From positions 1 through 64,000 of the forward strand of contig CAYZOV010000002.1 of the NCBI GenBank assembly GCA_964480525.1: DNA of 64,000 nucleotides, written 5' to 3'. The stretch comes from JAAZZIT01 sp964480525 (GTDB lineage: Bacteria > Bacillota > Clostridia > Oscillospirales > Ruminococcaceae). The position numbers were made by a program, and so were the translations under genes. The notes below the pieces were generated by a model. The model was not told the DNA's origin. It did no database searches and saw only the letters and a program-made list of their open reading frames with translations. Below, one piece after another: positions 1 to 8,545 of this stretch. Every line of letters starts with the position of its first letter. The stretch's first letter is position 1.

Positions 1-702
1 GCAGGCAAAGTTTTTGTAACCCGTCAGGCTGTGTCACGTTGGGAAAACGGCGAAACTGTTCCTAACACCGAAACGCTTAAACTGTTGTCAAAATTGTTCA
101 ATGTGTCAATTAACACGCTGTTGGGTTCTCCGAGAAAGCTTGTTTGTCAATGTTGCGGTATGCCACTTGAGGACGGTAACATCAGCAAAGAAAAGGACGG
201 AAACTTCAACGAGGACTATTGCAAATGGTGTTATGCCGACGGTGAGTATATGTACAGCGATTTGGACGACTTAATCGACGTATGCGTTAAAAACATGATT
301 AGCGAGGAACATACCGAGGACGAAGCGCGTACATATCTTAAAGCCACGTTGCCAAAACTTGATTATTGGAAAAACTACGAAAATCTTGGCATAAACGGGG
401 AATTTGAAAAGTTTAAGAAAAACCTTGTTGACGAAATTAACGTCCTGAACGTTGAGGGTATGCCAAAACTTGAAAAGCTTAACGCACTTGTAGGCGGTTA
501 TGTTAATCTGGATTACAGGCTTCCGAACGGAAAAACGGTGAAATTTTTAAATGACGAAGTTACCTATCTTGGCAACCAACTTGAAAGCGAGTTTGGCGGT
601 GAAAGGTGCTTCGGGGTGGTTGCAAATATGGAATTTATTCTCGTTGCCACCTACGAAAAAAACGGCGAAAACCCCGAAATTGTAATTTATAAAAAGAGAT
701 AG
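1..702 (+). CDS. XRE-family regulator with zinc-ribbon domain (5' truncated by window)
   Basis: The reading frame is open from base 1, so the start lies outside the window; 233 residues and a TAG stop are visible. The first ~30 residues are the end of a Cro/CI-type helix-turn-helix (QAVSRWENGETVPNTETL, then a leucine-rich helix). At about residues 49-78 a Cys cluster (CQCCGMPL ... YCKWCYADGEY) matches the 'putative zinc ribbon' family often fused to XRE domains. About 130 more residues follow; their fold is not recognised. It is probably a small-molecule or metal-responsive repressor, but the target is unknown. The GTG at 31 is inside the HTH and should not be taken as the start. A bidirectional hairpin terminator follows at 751. 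Confidence 0.8.
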   Translation, partial: AGKVFVTRQAVSRWENGETVPNTETLKLLSKLFNVSINTLLGSPRKLVCQCCGMPLEDGNISKEKDGNFNEDYCKWCYADGEYMYSDLDDLIDVCVKNMISEEHTEDEARTYLKATLPKLDYWKNYENLGINGEFEKFKKNLVDEINVLNVEGMPKLEKLNALVGGYVNLDYRLPNGKTVKFLNDEVTYLGNQLESEFGGERCFGVVANMEFILVATYEKNGENPEIVIYKKR

Positions 703-750
703 TTTGACAAATTTATACGTTCAAAACCGCAGATATTTTAAAGATTATGA

Positions 751-780
751 AAAAAGCTCCACCGATTGGCGGAGCTTTTT
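751..780. terminator. Bidirectional Rho-independent terminator
   Basis: A perfect 10-bp stem (AAAAAGCTCC / GGAGCTTTTT) with a 10-nt loop sits between the convergent regulator and AI-2E permease genes. A and T tracts flank both sides, so it can serve both. Confidence 0.85.
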
Positions 781-796
781 GTTGTCAGTATGAATT

Positions 797-2077
797 TTAT
801 GTTGCTTCGTTGGTCTGGTCTGACGGCAGAATTTCGATTTTTTCAAGTTCTTCGGCAGACAGAGGTCGTTCGGTTATGGTGTTTCGCTTGTAAAAATGTT
901 CAATATTGCCACGGTATGCGTCGGTTTCGGGCGGAAGCATTTTTGATTTGAGTTTGGCGTTTACTGCGTCTTTTGTTAAATCATAAATCACCGCAAATGT
1001 CGGCACAGCAAGAACCATTCCCACAAAACCGAACAGTCCGCCGCCAACAAGAAGCGAAATCAGCACCCAAATAGCAGGAAGCCCCGTTGAGTTTCCCAAA
1101 ATGCTAGGACCTATGAGGTTTCCGTCAAGCTGTTGAATTATAAGAATCATTATGCAAAAAACGATGACTTCTTTAAAACTTGACGTGCTTAACAGAATAA
1201 GCATTGCGCTTGGAATTGCTCCGATAAACGGGCCGAAAAACGGAATAACATTTGTTACGCCCACAATAACCGAAATCATAATAATGTACGGTAAATCCAA
1301 AATCGTCATGCTCACAAATGTTATCACGCCGATAATTGCGGAATCAATAATTTTACCGATGATAAATCCCGAAAAAACTCTGTTGACCTGTGAAGAGATT
1401 GAAAAAATCTTTTCGCAGTTTTTTTTCTGAAAAACAGCAAGAATAATTTTCTTTGTCTGCGCCAAAAGAGTTTCTTTGCTTGCGAGAATGTAAATTGACA
1501 CGATAAATCCCAAAAGGAAATTTTTAACAAAACTGATAAATCCGATTGCGCCGGACTGAATGTTATTTAAAATCGGCTTGAATGTTTCGATAAGGGTGGA
1601 AATATCGTTTGAATATGTGTAAATTTTCGCAACAAGTTTGTCCTGAATCTCTTTGTTGTTTCTGAAAAGGTGCTGTACCCACTTTGTAATCTGGTCAACC
1701 CACACCGAAATGTTGTCGAAAATTGCGGAAATGCTGTCGATAATTTCAGGCACAACCACATACAAAAGACCTGTCACCGCCGCAACAAAGAAAGTGCAAG
1801 TTATGGCGATTGAAATAAACCGTTTTAATTTTTTTCTTTCTTTTTTCTTGAAAATATGTTTTGCCATAAACCGTTCAAGGGTTTTCATCATCGGATTTAA
1901 CAAAAATGCAATGACGCACCCCCAAATAACAGGACTTAATACGTCGGTGATTTCTTCCACATAATCCAAAAAACCGTCAAATTTCCATATGAAAACCACC
2001 ATCAAAAGCGACACCGCAACAACAAACAATACGCTTTTTACGATAGTTCCGTGACTTTTTTCCGTAAATCTGCCCAT
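797..2077 (-). CDS. AI-2E family transporter (YtvI/PerM-like membrane permease)
   Basis: The 426-aa polytopic membrane protein has the PF01594 layout: two N-terminal membrane helices (about residues 12-32 and 44-62), a third at about 90-110, a long amphipathic stretch, then a C-terminal helical block carrying the signature VTNVIPFFGPFIGAIPS near residue 285. Members export small molecules or ions; the AI-2 link holds only for some. The substrate cannot be told here. The start ATG at 2077 has a GAAAGGA ribosome site 8-9 nt upstream. It is a single gene between a convergent regulator and the divergent pcrA. The hydrophilic C-terminal tail (about 40 residues) is normal for the family. Confidence 0.88.
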   Translation of the reverse strand: MGRFTEKSHGTIVKSVLFVVAVSLLMVVFIWKFDGFLDYVEEITDVLSPVIWGCVIAFLLNPMMKTLERFMAKHIFKKKERKKLKRFISIAITCTFFVAAVTGLLYVVVPEIIDSISAIFDNISVWVDQITKWVQHLFRNNKEIQDKLVAKIYTYSNDISTLIETFKPILNNIQSGAIGFISFVKNFLLGFIVSIYILASKETLLAQTKKIILAVFQKKNCEKIFSISSQVNRVFSGFIIGKIIDSAIIGVITFVSMTILDLPYIIMISVIVGVTNVIPFFGPFIGAIPSAMLILLSTSSFKEVIVFCIMILIIQQLDGNLIGPSILGNSTGLPAIWVLISLLVGGGLFGFVGMVLAVPTFAVIYDLTKDAVNAKLKSKMLPPETDAYRGNIEHFYKRNTITERPLSAEELEKIEILPSDQTNEAT

Positions 2078-2188
2078 TTTAAAAATCCTTTCTTATGTTT
2101 TGTCAATTTAATTATACTATATTTTTTCCGTAAATGCTATACCTTTTTGAAATTTTCTCAAAAAATTTTAACTGTCCAAAAAAATGTA

Positions 2189-2217
2189 TCGACAATTTGC
2201 GGATTATGTGATAAAAT
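2189..2217 (+). promoter_or_regulatory. Sigma-A promoter for pcrA-radA
   Basis: TCGACA, 17-bp spacer, TAAAAT, about 30 bp ahead of the pcrA start. Confidence 0.7.
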
Positions 2218-2247
2218 AGAAGTATATTTAATTTGAAAGGAAAAATT

Positions 2248-4614
2248 ATGAGCAGATTTTTGGAATTAAAGAAAAAAGCTTTGGAAAAATATTTTTCCAA
2301 AATGAATGATATGCAGAAAAAAGCGGTTTTTGCGGTGAAAGGTCCGGTGCTTGTTCTTGCAGGTGCAGGAAGCGGAAAAACCACCGTTTTGGTAAACAGA
2401 ATCGCAAACATGATTTATTTCGGAAACGCCTATGCCGACCAAACCCCGCTTAATGTAACAGCGGAAGAACTTGAATTTTTGCAGGGGTACGCAAAGGGAA
2501 TATACACCGACAACGAAAAATTAAGGGACATTGTGGCGTTTGATTGCGTAAATCCGTGGAATATTTTGGCGATTACGTTTACCAACAAGGCGGCAGGCGA
2601 ACTCAAAGACAGAATCAGCCGTATGCTGGGACAAGCGGGTGAGGGGGTCGTGGCAGCGACATTTCACTCTGCTTGCGTTAGAATTTTGAGATACGAATGT
2701 CAAAATCTCGGTTATGATTCAAGCTTTACAATTTATGATTCGGACGATTCTTTGAGGGTTATAAAAGCGTGTATGCGTGAACTTGACGTTTCGGAAAAAA
2801 TGTTTCCGCCACGAAGCATTGCCACGGAAATTTCACGCCAAAAGGACAAAATGATTTCGCCGAAAGTTTTTGCGTCGAAAACAGGCAACGACTATAAAGA
2901 GGTTGTCACGGCGAAAATTTATATGCTTTACCAGCAAAAACTTAAAGACGCAAATGCAATGGATTTTGACGATATAATTTACAACACCGTGGAACTTTTT
3001 GAAAAATTTCCCGACGTTTTAGACCATTACCAGAACAGGTTTAAATATGTGCTTGTTGACGAATATCAGGACACAAATATGGCGCAATACCGTCTTATTT
3101 CGCTGTTGTCGCAAAAGTTTGAAAACCTGTGCGTTGTGGGTGATGACGACCAGTCGATTTACCGTTTCAGAGGGGCGACCATTGAAAATATTTTGAATTT
3201 TGAAAAGGAATACCCAAATTCTACGGTGATTCGCCTTGAACAGAATTATCGTTCAACGCAAAATATACTCACCTGTGCAAACGTTTTAATTAAAAACAAC
3301 GAGGGCAGAAAAGGCAAAAATCTTTGGACGGACAGCGGCGACGGCGAAAAAGTCACGGTTTACACGGCTCTTAACGAACGCTCCGAGGGTAAGTTTATTG
3401 CTGAAAAAATTCTTGAAAATGTTAAAAACGGGAAGCTTTACAGCTCCCACGCTGTGCTTTATCGAATGAACGCCTTGTCAAACTCCATAGAAACAGCACT
3501 CACCTCCGCAGGCGTGCCGTATAAGGTGGTTAGTGGCGTTAAGTTCTACGACCGAAAGGAAATTAAGGACATTACGTCCTATCTCTCGGTAATCAACAAC
3601 AATTCGGATATGTTAAGACTTAGAAGAATTATTAACGAGCCGAAGCGAAAAATCGGCGAAGCGACGGTTAATACCATTGAACAGATTTCCAGCGATTTGG
3701 GAATTTCGCCTTTGGAGGTAATGCGACAGTCGGACAGTCTTGCACCGCTGGTGAAAAAATCCGCACTTTTAAAAGACGTGGCGAATATGTTTGACGAACT
3801 GTCGGTTCTAAGTCAGACAATGGATTTGGACGAATTTTTGGACGAAGTTTTGAAACGGACGGGCTACGAAGCATATATGCATACTCTGGGCGACGAGGGT
3901 CTTAACCGCCTTGAAAATATCAACGAACTTAAAACGTCTATGGTAAATTATACCGAAAACGCAGACGAGCCGACTTTGGGCGGATTTTTGGAAGAAATTT
4001 CACTTTACACGGACGCTGATAACATTGACGAAAATGCCGATTGCGTGCTTTTGATGTCAATGCACGCAGCAAAGGGTCTGGAATTTCCGATTGTGTTTGT
4101 TGCGGGAATGGAGGAAAATATTTTCCCGTCACAACGAAGCTGTTTTACGCAGTCCGAACTTGAAGAAGAACGCAGAATCGCTTATGTGGCGATTACACGG
4201 GCAAAAGAGAAGCTGTACTTAACCCGTGCGGACAACCGTATGCTTTTCGGTAAACCGAGCTTTAACAAGGCGTCACGTTTTTTGGGAGAATTGCCGAAAG
4301 AAAACTTTGTTGAAGAAGCTGAACGTGGTGCGGGCAAAGTTTACGCAAAAGGTGAAAACAAAGTTCCGACCGGTTACAGAGGAAGCACTTTGCAACAGCA
4401 AATGTCCAGAAATTCCGTATTTTCAAACAAGGTTTTTGAGGACGACGAAGTGGGCGTTTTCAACGTCGGCGAAAGGGTTTATCACAAAATTTTCGGCGAA
4501 GGTATGGTTTTGAAAGCTACGCAAATGTCAAACGACACTATGCTTGAGGTGGCTTTTGACAAGGTGGGAACTAAAAAACTTATGGCGAAATTTGCAAAAA
4601 TCAAACACATTTAA
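2248..4614 (+). CDS. pcrA: ATP-dependent DNA helicase PcrA/UvrD
   Basis: Superfamily 1A 3'-5' helicase, 788 aa, acting in repair and in removing recombinase from DNA. All motifs are present in order: Walker A GAGSGKTT (39-46), Ia FTNKAAGELKDR, II VLVDEYQDTN, III VVGDDDQSIYRFRGA, IV LEQNYRST, V SMHAAKGLEFPIVF and VI RRIAYVAITRAKEKL. The C-terminal part (FNVGERVYHKIFGEG) is the Tudor-like segment that binds RNA polymerase in PcrA. The ATG at 2248 is chosen over an in-frame TTG at 2233 because GAAAGGA sits at the right distance before it. An insertion of about 35 residues after motif I (NAYADQTPLNVTAEELEFLQ) is typical of clostridial PcrA. radA follows 30 nt downstream, probably co-transcribed. 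Confidence 0.95.
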   Translation: MSRFLELKKKALEKYFSKMNDMQKKAVFAVKGPVLVLAGAGSGKTTVLVNRIANMIYFGNAYADQTPLNVTAEELEFLQGYAKGIYTDNEKLRDIVAFDCVNPWNILAITFTNKAAGELKDRISRMLGQAGEGVVAATFHSACVRILRYECQNLGYDSSFTIYDSDDSLRVIKACMRELDVSEKMFPPRSIATEISRQKDKMISPKVFASKTGNDYKEVVTAKIYMLYQQKLKDANAMDFDDIIYNTVELFEKFPDVLDHYQNRFKYVLVDEYQDTNMAQYRLISLLSQKFENLCVVGDDDQSIYRFRGATIENILNFEKEYPNSTVIRLEQNYRSTQNILTCANVLIKNNEGRKGKNLWTDSGDGEKVTVYTALNERSEGKFIAEKILENVKNGKLYSSHAVLYRMNALSNSIETALTSAGVPYKVVSGVKFYDRKEIKDITSYLSVINNNSDMLRLRRIINEPKRKIGEATVNTIEQISSDLGISPLEVMRQSDSLAPLVKKSALLKDVANMFDELSVLSQTMDLDEFLDEVLKRTGYEAYMHTLGDEGLNRLENINELKTSMVNYTENADEPTLGGFLEEISLYTDADNIDENADCVLLMSMHAAKGLEFPIVFVAGMEENIFPSQRSCFTQSELEEERRIAYVAITRAKEKLYLTRADNRMLFGKPSFNKASRFLGELPKENFVEEAERGAGKVYAKGENKVPTGYRGSTLQQQMSRNSVFSNKVFEDDEVGVFNVGERVYHKIFGEGMVLKATQMSNDTMLEVAFDKVGTKKLMAKFAKIKHI

Positions 4615-4644
4615 TTACTAAAAACCTTGATTCGGAGGGTTATT

Positions 4645-6015
4645 ATGGCTAAAACAAAGACGGTTTTCGTGTGTGCAAACTGTGGATTTGAAAGTGCAAA
4701 ATGGAACGGAAAATGCCCAACCTGTGGCGAATGGAACAGTTTTGAAGAAGTGGAAATGGTTACAAGCCGTTCTTCAAAAGCTAATGCAAGACGGGTTAGC
4801 GACGTTTCGGACAAAATTGTGTGCCTTGACAAAGTTGACGCAAGCAAAAATGAAATACGCTACAAAACGGGAATGAACGAGCTTGACAGAGTTTTGGGCG
4901 GTGGAATCGTAAAAGGCAGTCTTGTTCTTTTGGGTGGCGAACCGGGTATCGGTAAATCGACGCTTCTGCTACAAATTTGCGAATTTTTAGGCGACGACCA
5001 CACCATACTTTACGTTTCGGGCGAAGAATCCACCAGACAGATTAAGCTAAGAGCAGACCGACTTGGGGTTAAGACGGAGAATTTGTATTTGCTTGCGGAA
5101 ACGGACGCAGAAGCGATTTGCGATACGATTGTTGCCGAAAAGCCTGAAATTGTTATTATTGATTCAATTCAGACAATGGGAATTAGAGATATTTCGTCGG
5201 CACAGGGAAGTATAACGCAGGTGCGAGAGTGTACTAATCTTTTTATGCGTACAGCAAAATCCGAGGAAATCCCGATGATTATTGTAGGTCACGTCAACAA
5301 GGACGGTGCAATCGCAGGTCCAAAGGTTATGGAGCATATTGTGGACGCTGTGCTGTTTTTCGAGGGACAGAGAAATATGTCCTATCGAATTTTGCGAGCT
5401 GTTAAAAACAGATTTGGTTCCACAAACGAAATCGGCGTTTTTGAGATGGTGGATAACGGACTTAACGAGGTCGAAAATCCGTCAATGATGTTGTTGTCGG
5501 GCAGACCGACCGACGTTTCGGGGTGCTGTGTTGCTTGCGTTATGGAAGGCTCACGACCGATAATGGCAGAGGTTCAGGCACTTGTTTCTAAAACGGGTTT
5601 TTCATCGCCTAGACGAATGGCAACAGGCTTTGATTACAACAGACTTTATTTGATTATTGCCGTGCTTGAAAAGCGACTTGGGTTTTTCTTCGGAAATCTT
5701 GACGTTTACATAAATATCGTAGGTGGCTTGCGACTTGACGAGCCTGCTGCTGATTTGTCCATTGCGTTGGCACTTTATTCATCGCTGACGGACAAGGTTG
5801 TAAGCGACAAAATCATAGCTTTCGGCGAAATCGGACTTGGCGGCGAACTTAGAAATATTTCACACATAACCCAGCGTATCAAAGAGGCAGAGCGTATGGG
5901 CTTTGAAAAATGTATTGTTCCACGCCAATCCCTCAAAGGGGTTGACACCTCGAAATATAATATTAAAATTTGCGGAGTGTCCTCAATCCGCAAGGCTTTT
6001 GACGAGATAAAATAA
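4645..6015 (+). CDS. radA: DNA repair protein RadA
   Basis: A 456-aa RecA-like ATPase with a Lon-like C-terminal domain, which promotes branch migration during recombinational repair. Visible features are the N-terminal C4 zinc finger (Cys10, 13, 24, 27), Walker A GGEPGIGKST, the RadA-specific KNRFGS motif and the Lon-protease-like C-terminus without catalytic residues. The start is ATG 4645 with GGAGGG at 4634-4639; an upstream in-frame TTG at 4627 lies before that ribosome site and is not used. It lies just downstream of pcrA, so both repair genes probably share one transcript, ended by the hairpin at 6015. Confidence 0.95.
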   Translation: MAKTKTVFVCANCGFESAKWNGKCPTCGEWNSFEEVEMVTSRSSKANARRVSDVSDKIVCLDKVDASKNEIRYKTGMNELDRVLGGGIVKGSLVLLGGEPGIGKSTLLLQICEFLGDDHTILYVSGEESTRQIKLRADRLGVKTENLYLLAETDAEAICDTIVAEKPEIVIIDSIQTMGIRDISSAQGSITQVRECTNLFMRTAKSEEIPMIIVGHVNKDGAIAGPKVMEHIVDAVLFFEGQRNMSYRILRAVKNRFGSTNEIGVFEMVDNGLNEVENPSMMLLSGRPTDVSGCCVACVMEGSRPIMAEVQALVSKTGFSSPRRMATGFDYNRLYLIIAVLEKRLGFFFGNLDVYINIVGGLRLDEPAADLSIALALYSSLTDKVVSDKIIAFGEIGLGGELRNISHITQRIKEAERMGFEKCIVPRQSLKGVDTSKYNIKICGVSSIRKAFDEIK

Positions 6016-6044
6016 AAAAAGTCCCGATTTTTCGGGACTTTTTT
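6015..6044. terminator. Bidirectional terminator between radA and lipoprotein gene
   Basis: A 13-bp stem (AAAAAAGTCCCGA / TCGGGACTTTTTT) with a TTTT loop, lying between convergent genes. Confidence 0.9.
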
Positions 6045-6046
6045 GC

Positions 6047-6658
6047 TTAGTAACACCTACCGCAAGGCGTGTATCCGTTTTGTTCGGCAGCTTCTTTTGA
6101 AACCTGAATAGGGTCAATCATGTTACTGCAGGTTGATTTTCGGTGATATTTTGTTCCGCCGTGGGTCGGAATCCACACCAAATTCCCTTGATTTTCCGCC
6201 TGTTCGGGAACTTTGACCGTGTTTTTTGCCGTTGAAGTTGTAACTTTTGTTGCCGTGGCGGTATCTTTTTCGCCGTCGGTTTTAACTTCCGTTACCGTAG
6301 TTGTGGCTTTTTCGACGGTGGTTGTAACTTTTGTCGTGGCGGTGTCTTTTTCGCCGTCGGTTTTAACTTCCGTTACCGTAGTTGTGGCTTTTTCGATGGT
6401 GGTTGTAACTTTTGTCGTGGCGGTTTCTTTTTTTGCCGTAGTTGTAACTTTTGCCGTAACGGTGTCGTTTTCTGTTGTAGTTGTAACTGTTGTTGTGGTT
6501 ATTTCGGCTTCGCTGATTTTTGCTGTCGTTAAAGTTGTGGTCAAAACCGACGTGGTTTGGGTTTGCGGTTGGTTATCCTGCGTGTCGCATGAGGAAATTC
6601 CACCCAAAATTGCGCAAACAGTCAAAAAAACAGCTAAACCCGACAAAATTTTTTTCAT
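6047..6658 (-). CDS. Thr-rich linker lipoprotein with C-terminal Cys/His module
   Basis: A 203-aa predicted lipoprotein. The signal peptide ends in the lipobox ISSC (Cys about residue 24). It is followed by ~120 residues of Thr/Val/Glu-rich low-complexity linker with a 27-residue repeat (see 6255-6416). The C-terminal ~45 residues form a compact module: WIPTHGGTKYH, C, M..P, then GYTPCGRCY. Such KYH...C...PC..C modules occur at the ends of clostridial surface proteins and resemble small Ada-type zinc-binding folds; metal binding is inferred from the Cys/His pattern. Start ATG 6658 has AGGAG upstream; a longer frame reaching 6718 would bury the signal peptide. The function is unknown. A similar Thr-rich linker occurs in the lipoprotein at 15398. 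Confidence 0.78.
   Translation of the reverse strand: MKKILSGLAVFLTVCAILGGISSCDTQDNQPQTQTTSVLTTTLTTAKISEAEITTTTVTTTTENDTVTAKVTTTAKKETATTKVTTTIEKATTTVTEVKTDGEKDTATTKVTTTVEKATTTVTEVKTDGEKDTATATKVTTSTAKNTVKVPEQAENQGNLVWIPTHGGTKYHRKSTCSNMIDPIQVSKEAAEQNGYTPCGRCY
6255..6416. repeat. Two tandem 81-bp repeats inside the lipoprotein gene
   Basis: Copies at 6255-6335 and 6336-6416 are nearly identical, and a third partial copy starts at 6417. Each encodes 27 residues of the form TEVKTDGEKDTATTKVTTT plus a short tail, so copy number changes would lengthen the linker in frame. Confidence 0.85.
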
Positions 6659-6689
6659 ATCAAACGCTCCTAAAATGTTTCTTGCAATA

Positions 6690-6718
6690 ATTGTAACACC
6701 GCAAAATAAAATTGTCAA
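6690..6718 (-). promoter_or_regulatory. Sigma-A promoter for lipoprotein 6047-6658
   Basis: On the minus strand: TTGACA, 17-bp spacer, TACAAT, about 32 bp ahead of the ATG. Confidence 0.8.
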
Positions 6719-6787
6719 CTTTTAAACCGAAAATGACATAATTAGTTCTTATTGAAGTTAAAAAATTTCTTAAAAATCACAAATTGT

Positions 6788-6812
6788 GCAAAGAAAAATG
6801 ATTTTTTGTGCA
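6788..6812. promoter_or_regulatory. 25-bp dyad related to the araB/GH27 operator-like sites
   Basis: Minus strand reads TGCACAAAA, then TCA at positions 12-14, ending TTTGC, the same pattern as the sites at 25010 and 30536. It lies 8 bp upstream of the murA -35 and 69 bp upstream of the lipoprotein -35. A role is inferred only from the resemblance. Confidence 0.35.
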
Positions 6813-6820
6813 ATTTACTC

Positions 6821-6849
6821 TTGATTTTTTTTGCAAGTTGTGGTAAAAT
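6821..6849 (+). promoter_or_regulatory. Sigma-A promoter ahead of murA leader
   Basis: TTGATT, 17-bp spacer, TAAAAT. It would give a leader of about 300 nt before the murA start. Confidence 0.65.
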
Positions 6850-6855
6850 ATATCT

Positions 6856-7160
6856 GTACGAGTATAGTTTTAACCGTATAAACAGAAAGAGATATTTTTA
6901 AAGACAACAAATCGACAAGTTTTTTAAACATTAAGTTGTAAAATACTATATCGAGGGCGACTTTAAGCCGATTTTATATACCTGTGGGGGATTCTCCCAT
7001 TGAAAATGTGTTCCATGCTTTTTCGGAACAGCCTGTTTTTGGGCATTGCGCAAGGAATATTGCTGTCGTAACTTTGTTTTGCGACCTGTGCGTGTTGCTT
7101 TTGTTCTTTGTGTACAAATTTTTAATTTGCGTCTGACGCAATAACAGGAGAGTGTTACAT
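6856..7160 (+). promoter_or_regulatory. Long structured 5' leader of murA
   Basis: About 300 nt without a credible ORF. Several local hairpins can be drawn: GGGGGATTCTCCC near 6986, TGTTCC/GGAACA at about 7009-7030, GTCGTAA/TTGCGAC near 7065-7085, and TTGCG/CGCAA at 7127-7141 just before the ribosome site. I recognise no known riboswitch or stable-RNA signature. It may be a regulatory leader or hold a small RNA. Confidence 0.35.
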
Positions 7161-8447
7161 TTGTTTAAATATATAATTAAAGGCGGAACTCCTTTGAACG
7201 GTGAGGTTTGTATCAGCGGTGCGAAAAATGCAGCTGTTGCTATCGTTGCCGCTACGATTTTGTGCGACGAACCGTGCGTTTTGGAAAACGTTCCCGACAT
7301 TTCAGATACAGCCATCTGCTCCAAAATTTTAAAAGAAATGGGAGCTGATGTTAAATACATCAATAAAAATACAATTCGTGTGGACACAACGACCATAAAA
7401 TCGCCGAACGTTCCTTATGAATTGGCTAAAACAATGAGAGCTTCAAGCTATTTTTTGGGAACGCTTTTGGGACAATTCCACGAAGCGTTTGTTCCTATGC
7501 CCGGAGGTTGCGACTTGGGGGACAGACCTATCGACCAGCATATCAAGGCGTTTAATTCTTTGGGTGCTACAAACGAAAACATTAACGGAATTGTTCACGT
7601 TAAGGCGGACGAGCTTATCGGAAACCAGATTTATTTTGATTTTATCACGGTTGGCGGAACGATTAACGCCATGTTTGCGTCTGTAAAGGCAAAAGGCTTG
7701 ACGGTTATCGAAAATGCCGCAAAAGAACCTCACATTGTTGACGTAGCTAACTTTTTGAATTCTATGGGTGCTGACATCAGAGGCGCAGGAACTGACGTAA
7801 TTAAGGTTAGAGGCGTTGAATACTTAAAAGGCGTTAATTACGGCATTATTCCCGACCAAATCGAAGCGGGAACATATATGGTTGCTGCGGCGGCAACCAG
7901 AGGTAATGTTGTTATAAAGAACGTTATTCCGAAACATTTGGAATCAATCACCAGCAATTTGCGAAAAATGGGCGTAACCATTGAAGAATTTGACGAAAGC
8001 GTTCGTGTTTCGGTGGACGGACCTATCATGAAAACCAACATTAAAACAATGCCACACCCCGGATTCCCGACGGATATGCAACCTCAACTTTCTACACTTT
8101 TGACGATTGCCGACGGTACAAGCATTGTTACGGACGATATTTTCGATAATCGCTTTAAATACGCAGGCGAATTGCGAAAAATGGGCGCAGAAATTACAAT
8201 AAACGGAAAATCTGCTATAATTCAAGGTGTTGAAAAGCTGACGGGTGCGCCTGTTAAAGCTCCTGATTTAAGGGCAGGTGCGGCGTTGATTATTGCGGGA
8301 TTGTGCGCCGACGGAATCACGGAAATTGACGATATTTTCCATATTGAGCGTGGCTATGAATGTGTTGACGAAAAACTTTCGGGTTTGGGCGCTGACATCA
8401 AACGCGTTTATGTAGGCGACAAGAACGCAATGGCTATGGGAAGTTAG
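7161..8447 (+). CDS. murA: UDP-N-acetylglucosamine 1-carboxyvinyltransferase MurA
   Basis: First committed step of peptidoglycan synthesis: transfers enolpyruvate from PEP to UDP-GlcNAc in the cytoplasm. The 428-aa protein has the inside-out EPSP-synthase-like fold, N-terminal GAKNAAVAIVAAT and the catalytic Cys117 in PGGCDLGDRPID, the fosfomycin target. The TTG at 7161 gives the usual family N-terminus (FKYIIKGGTPLNGEV) and stands 10 nt after AGGAG. The GTG at 7152 is only 1 nt from that site and is unlikely. The gene has its own promoter and a long leader; a terminator follows at 8471. Confidence 0.95.
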   Translation: MFKYIIKGGTPLNGEVCISGAKNAAVAIVAATILCDEPCVLENVPDISDTAICSKILKEMGADVKYINKNTIRVDTTTIKSPNVPYELAKTMRASSYFLGTLLGQFHEAFVPMPGGCDLGDRPIDQHIKAFNSLGATNENINGIVHVKADELIGNQIYFDFITVGGTINAMFASVKAKGLTVIENAAKEPHIVDVANFLNSMGADIRGAGTDVIKVRGVEYLKGVNYGIIPDQIEAGTYMVAAAATRGNVVIKNVIPKHLESITSNLRKMGVTIEEFDESVRVSVDGPIMKTNIKTMPHPGFPTDMQPQLSTLLTIADGTSIVTDDIFDNRFKYAGELRKMGAEITINGKSAIIQGVEKLTGAPVKAPDLRAGAALIIAGLCADGITEIDDIFHIERGYECVDEKLSGLGADIKRVYVGDKNAMAMGS

Positions 8448-8470
8448 ACTTTGTAATTTAAATAATTTCG

Positions 8471-8504
8471 GGCGGGTAGGTTGCGTCTATTCGCCTTTTG
8501 TTTT
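8471..8504 (+). terminator. Terminator after murA
   Basis: A 9-bp stem with two G-T pairs (GGCGGGTAG / CTATTCGCC) followed by TTTTGTTTT. Confidence 0.75.
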
Positions 8505-8545
8505 GCACAATATGTAACTTTGATTTTTGAAAGTAGTGGTGAAAT

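Noticed and set aside
6213..6725. 170-aa plus-strand ORF opposite the 6047 lipoprotein
   Set aside because: It is the antisense reading of the Thr/Val repeats and lacks a ribosome site.
6856..7160. 6S, SRP or RNase P RNA in the murA leader
   Set aside because: I could not match the conserved cores of these RNAs or draw a long closing stem, so it is left as an unexplained leader.
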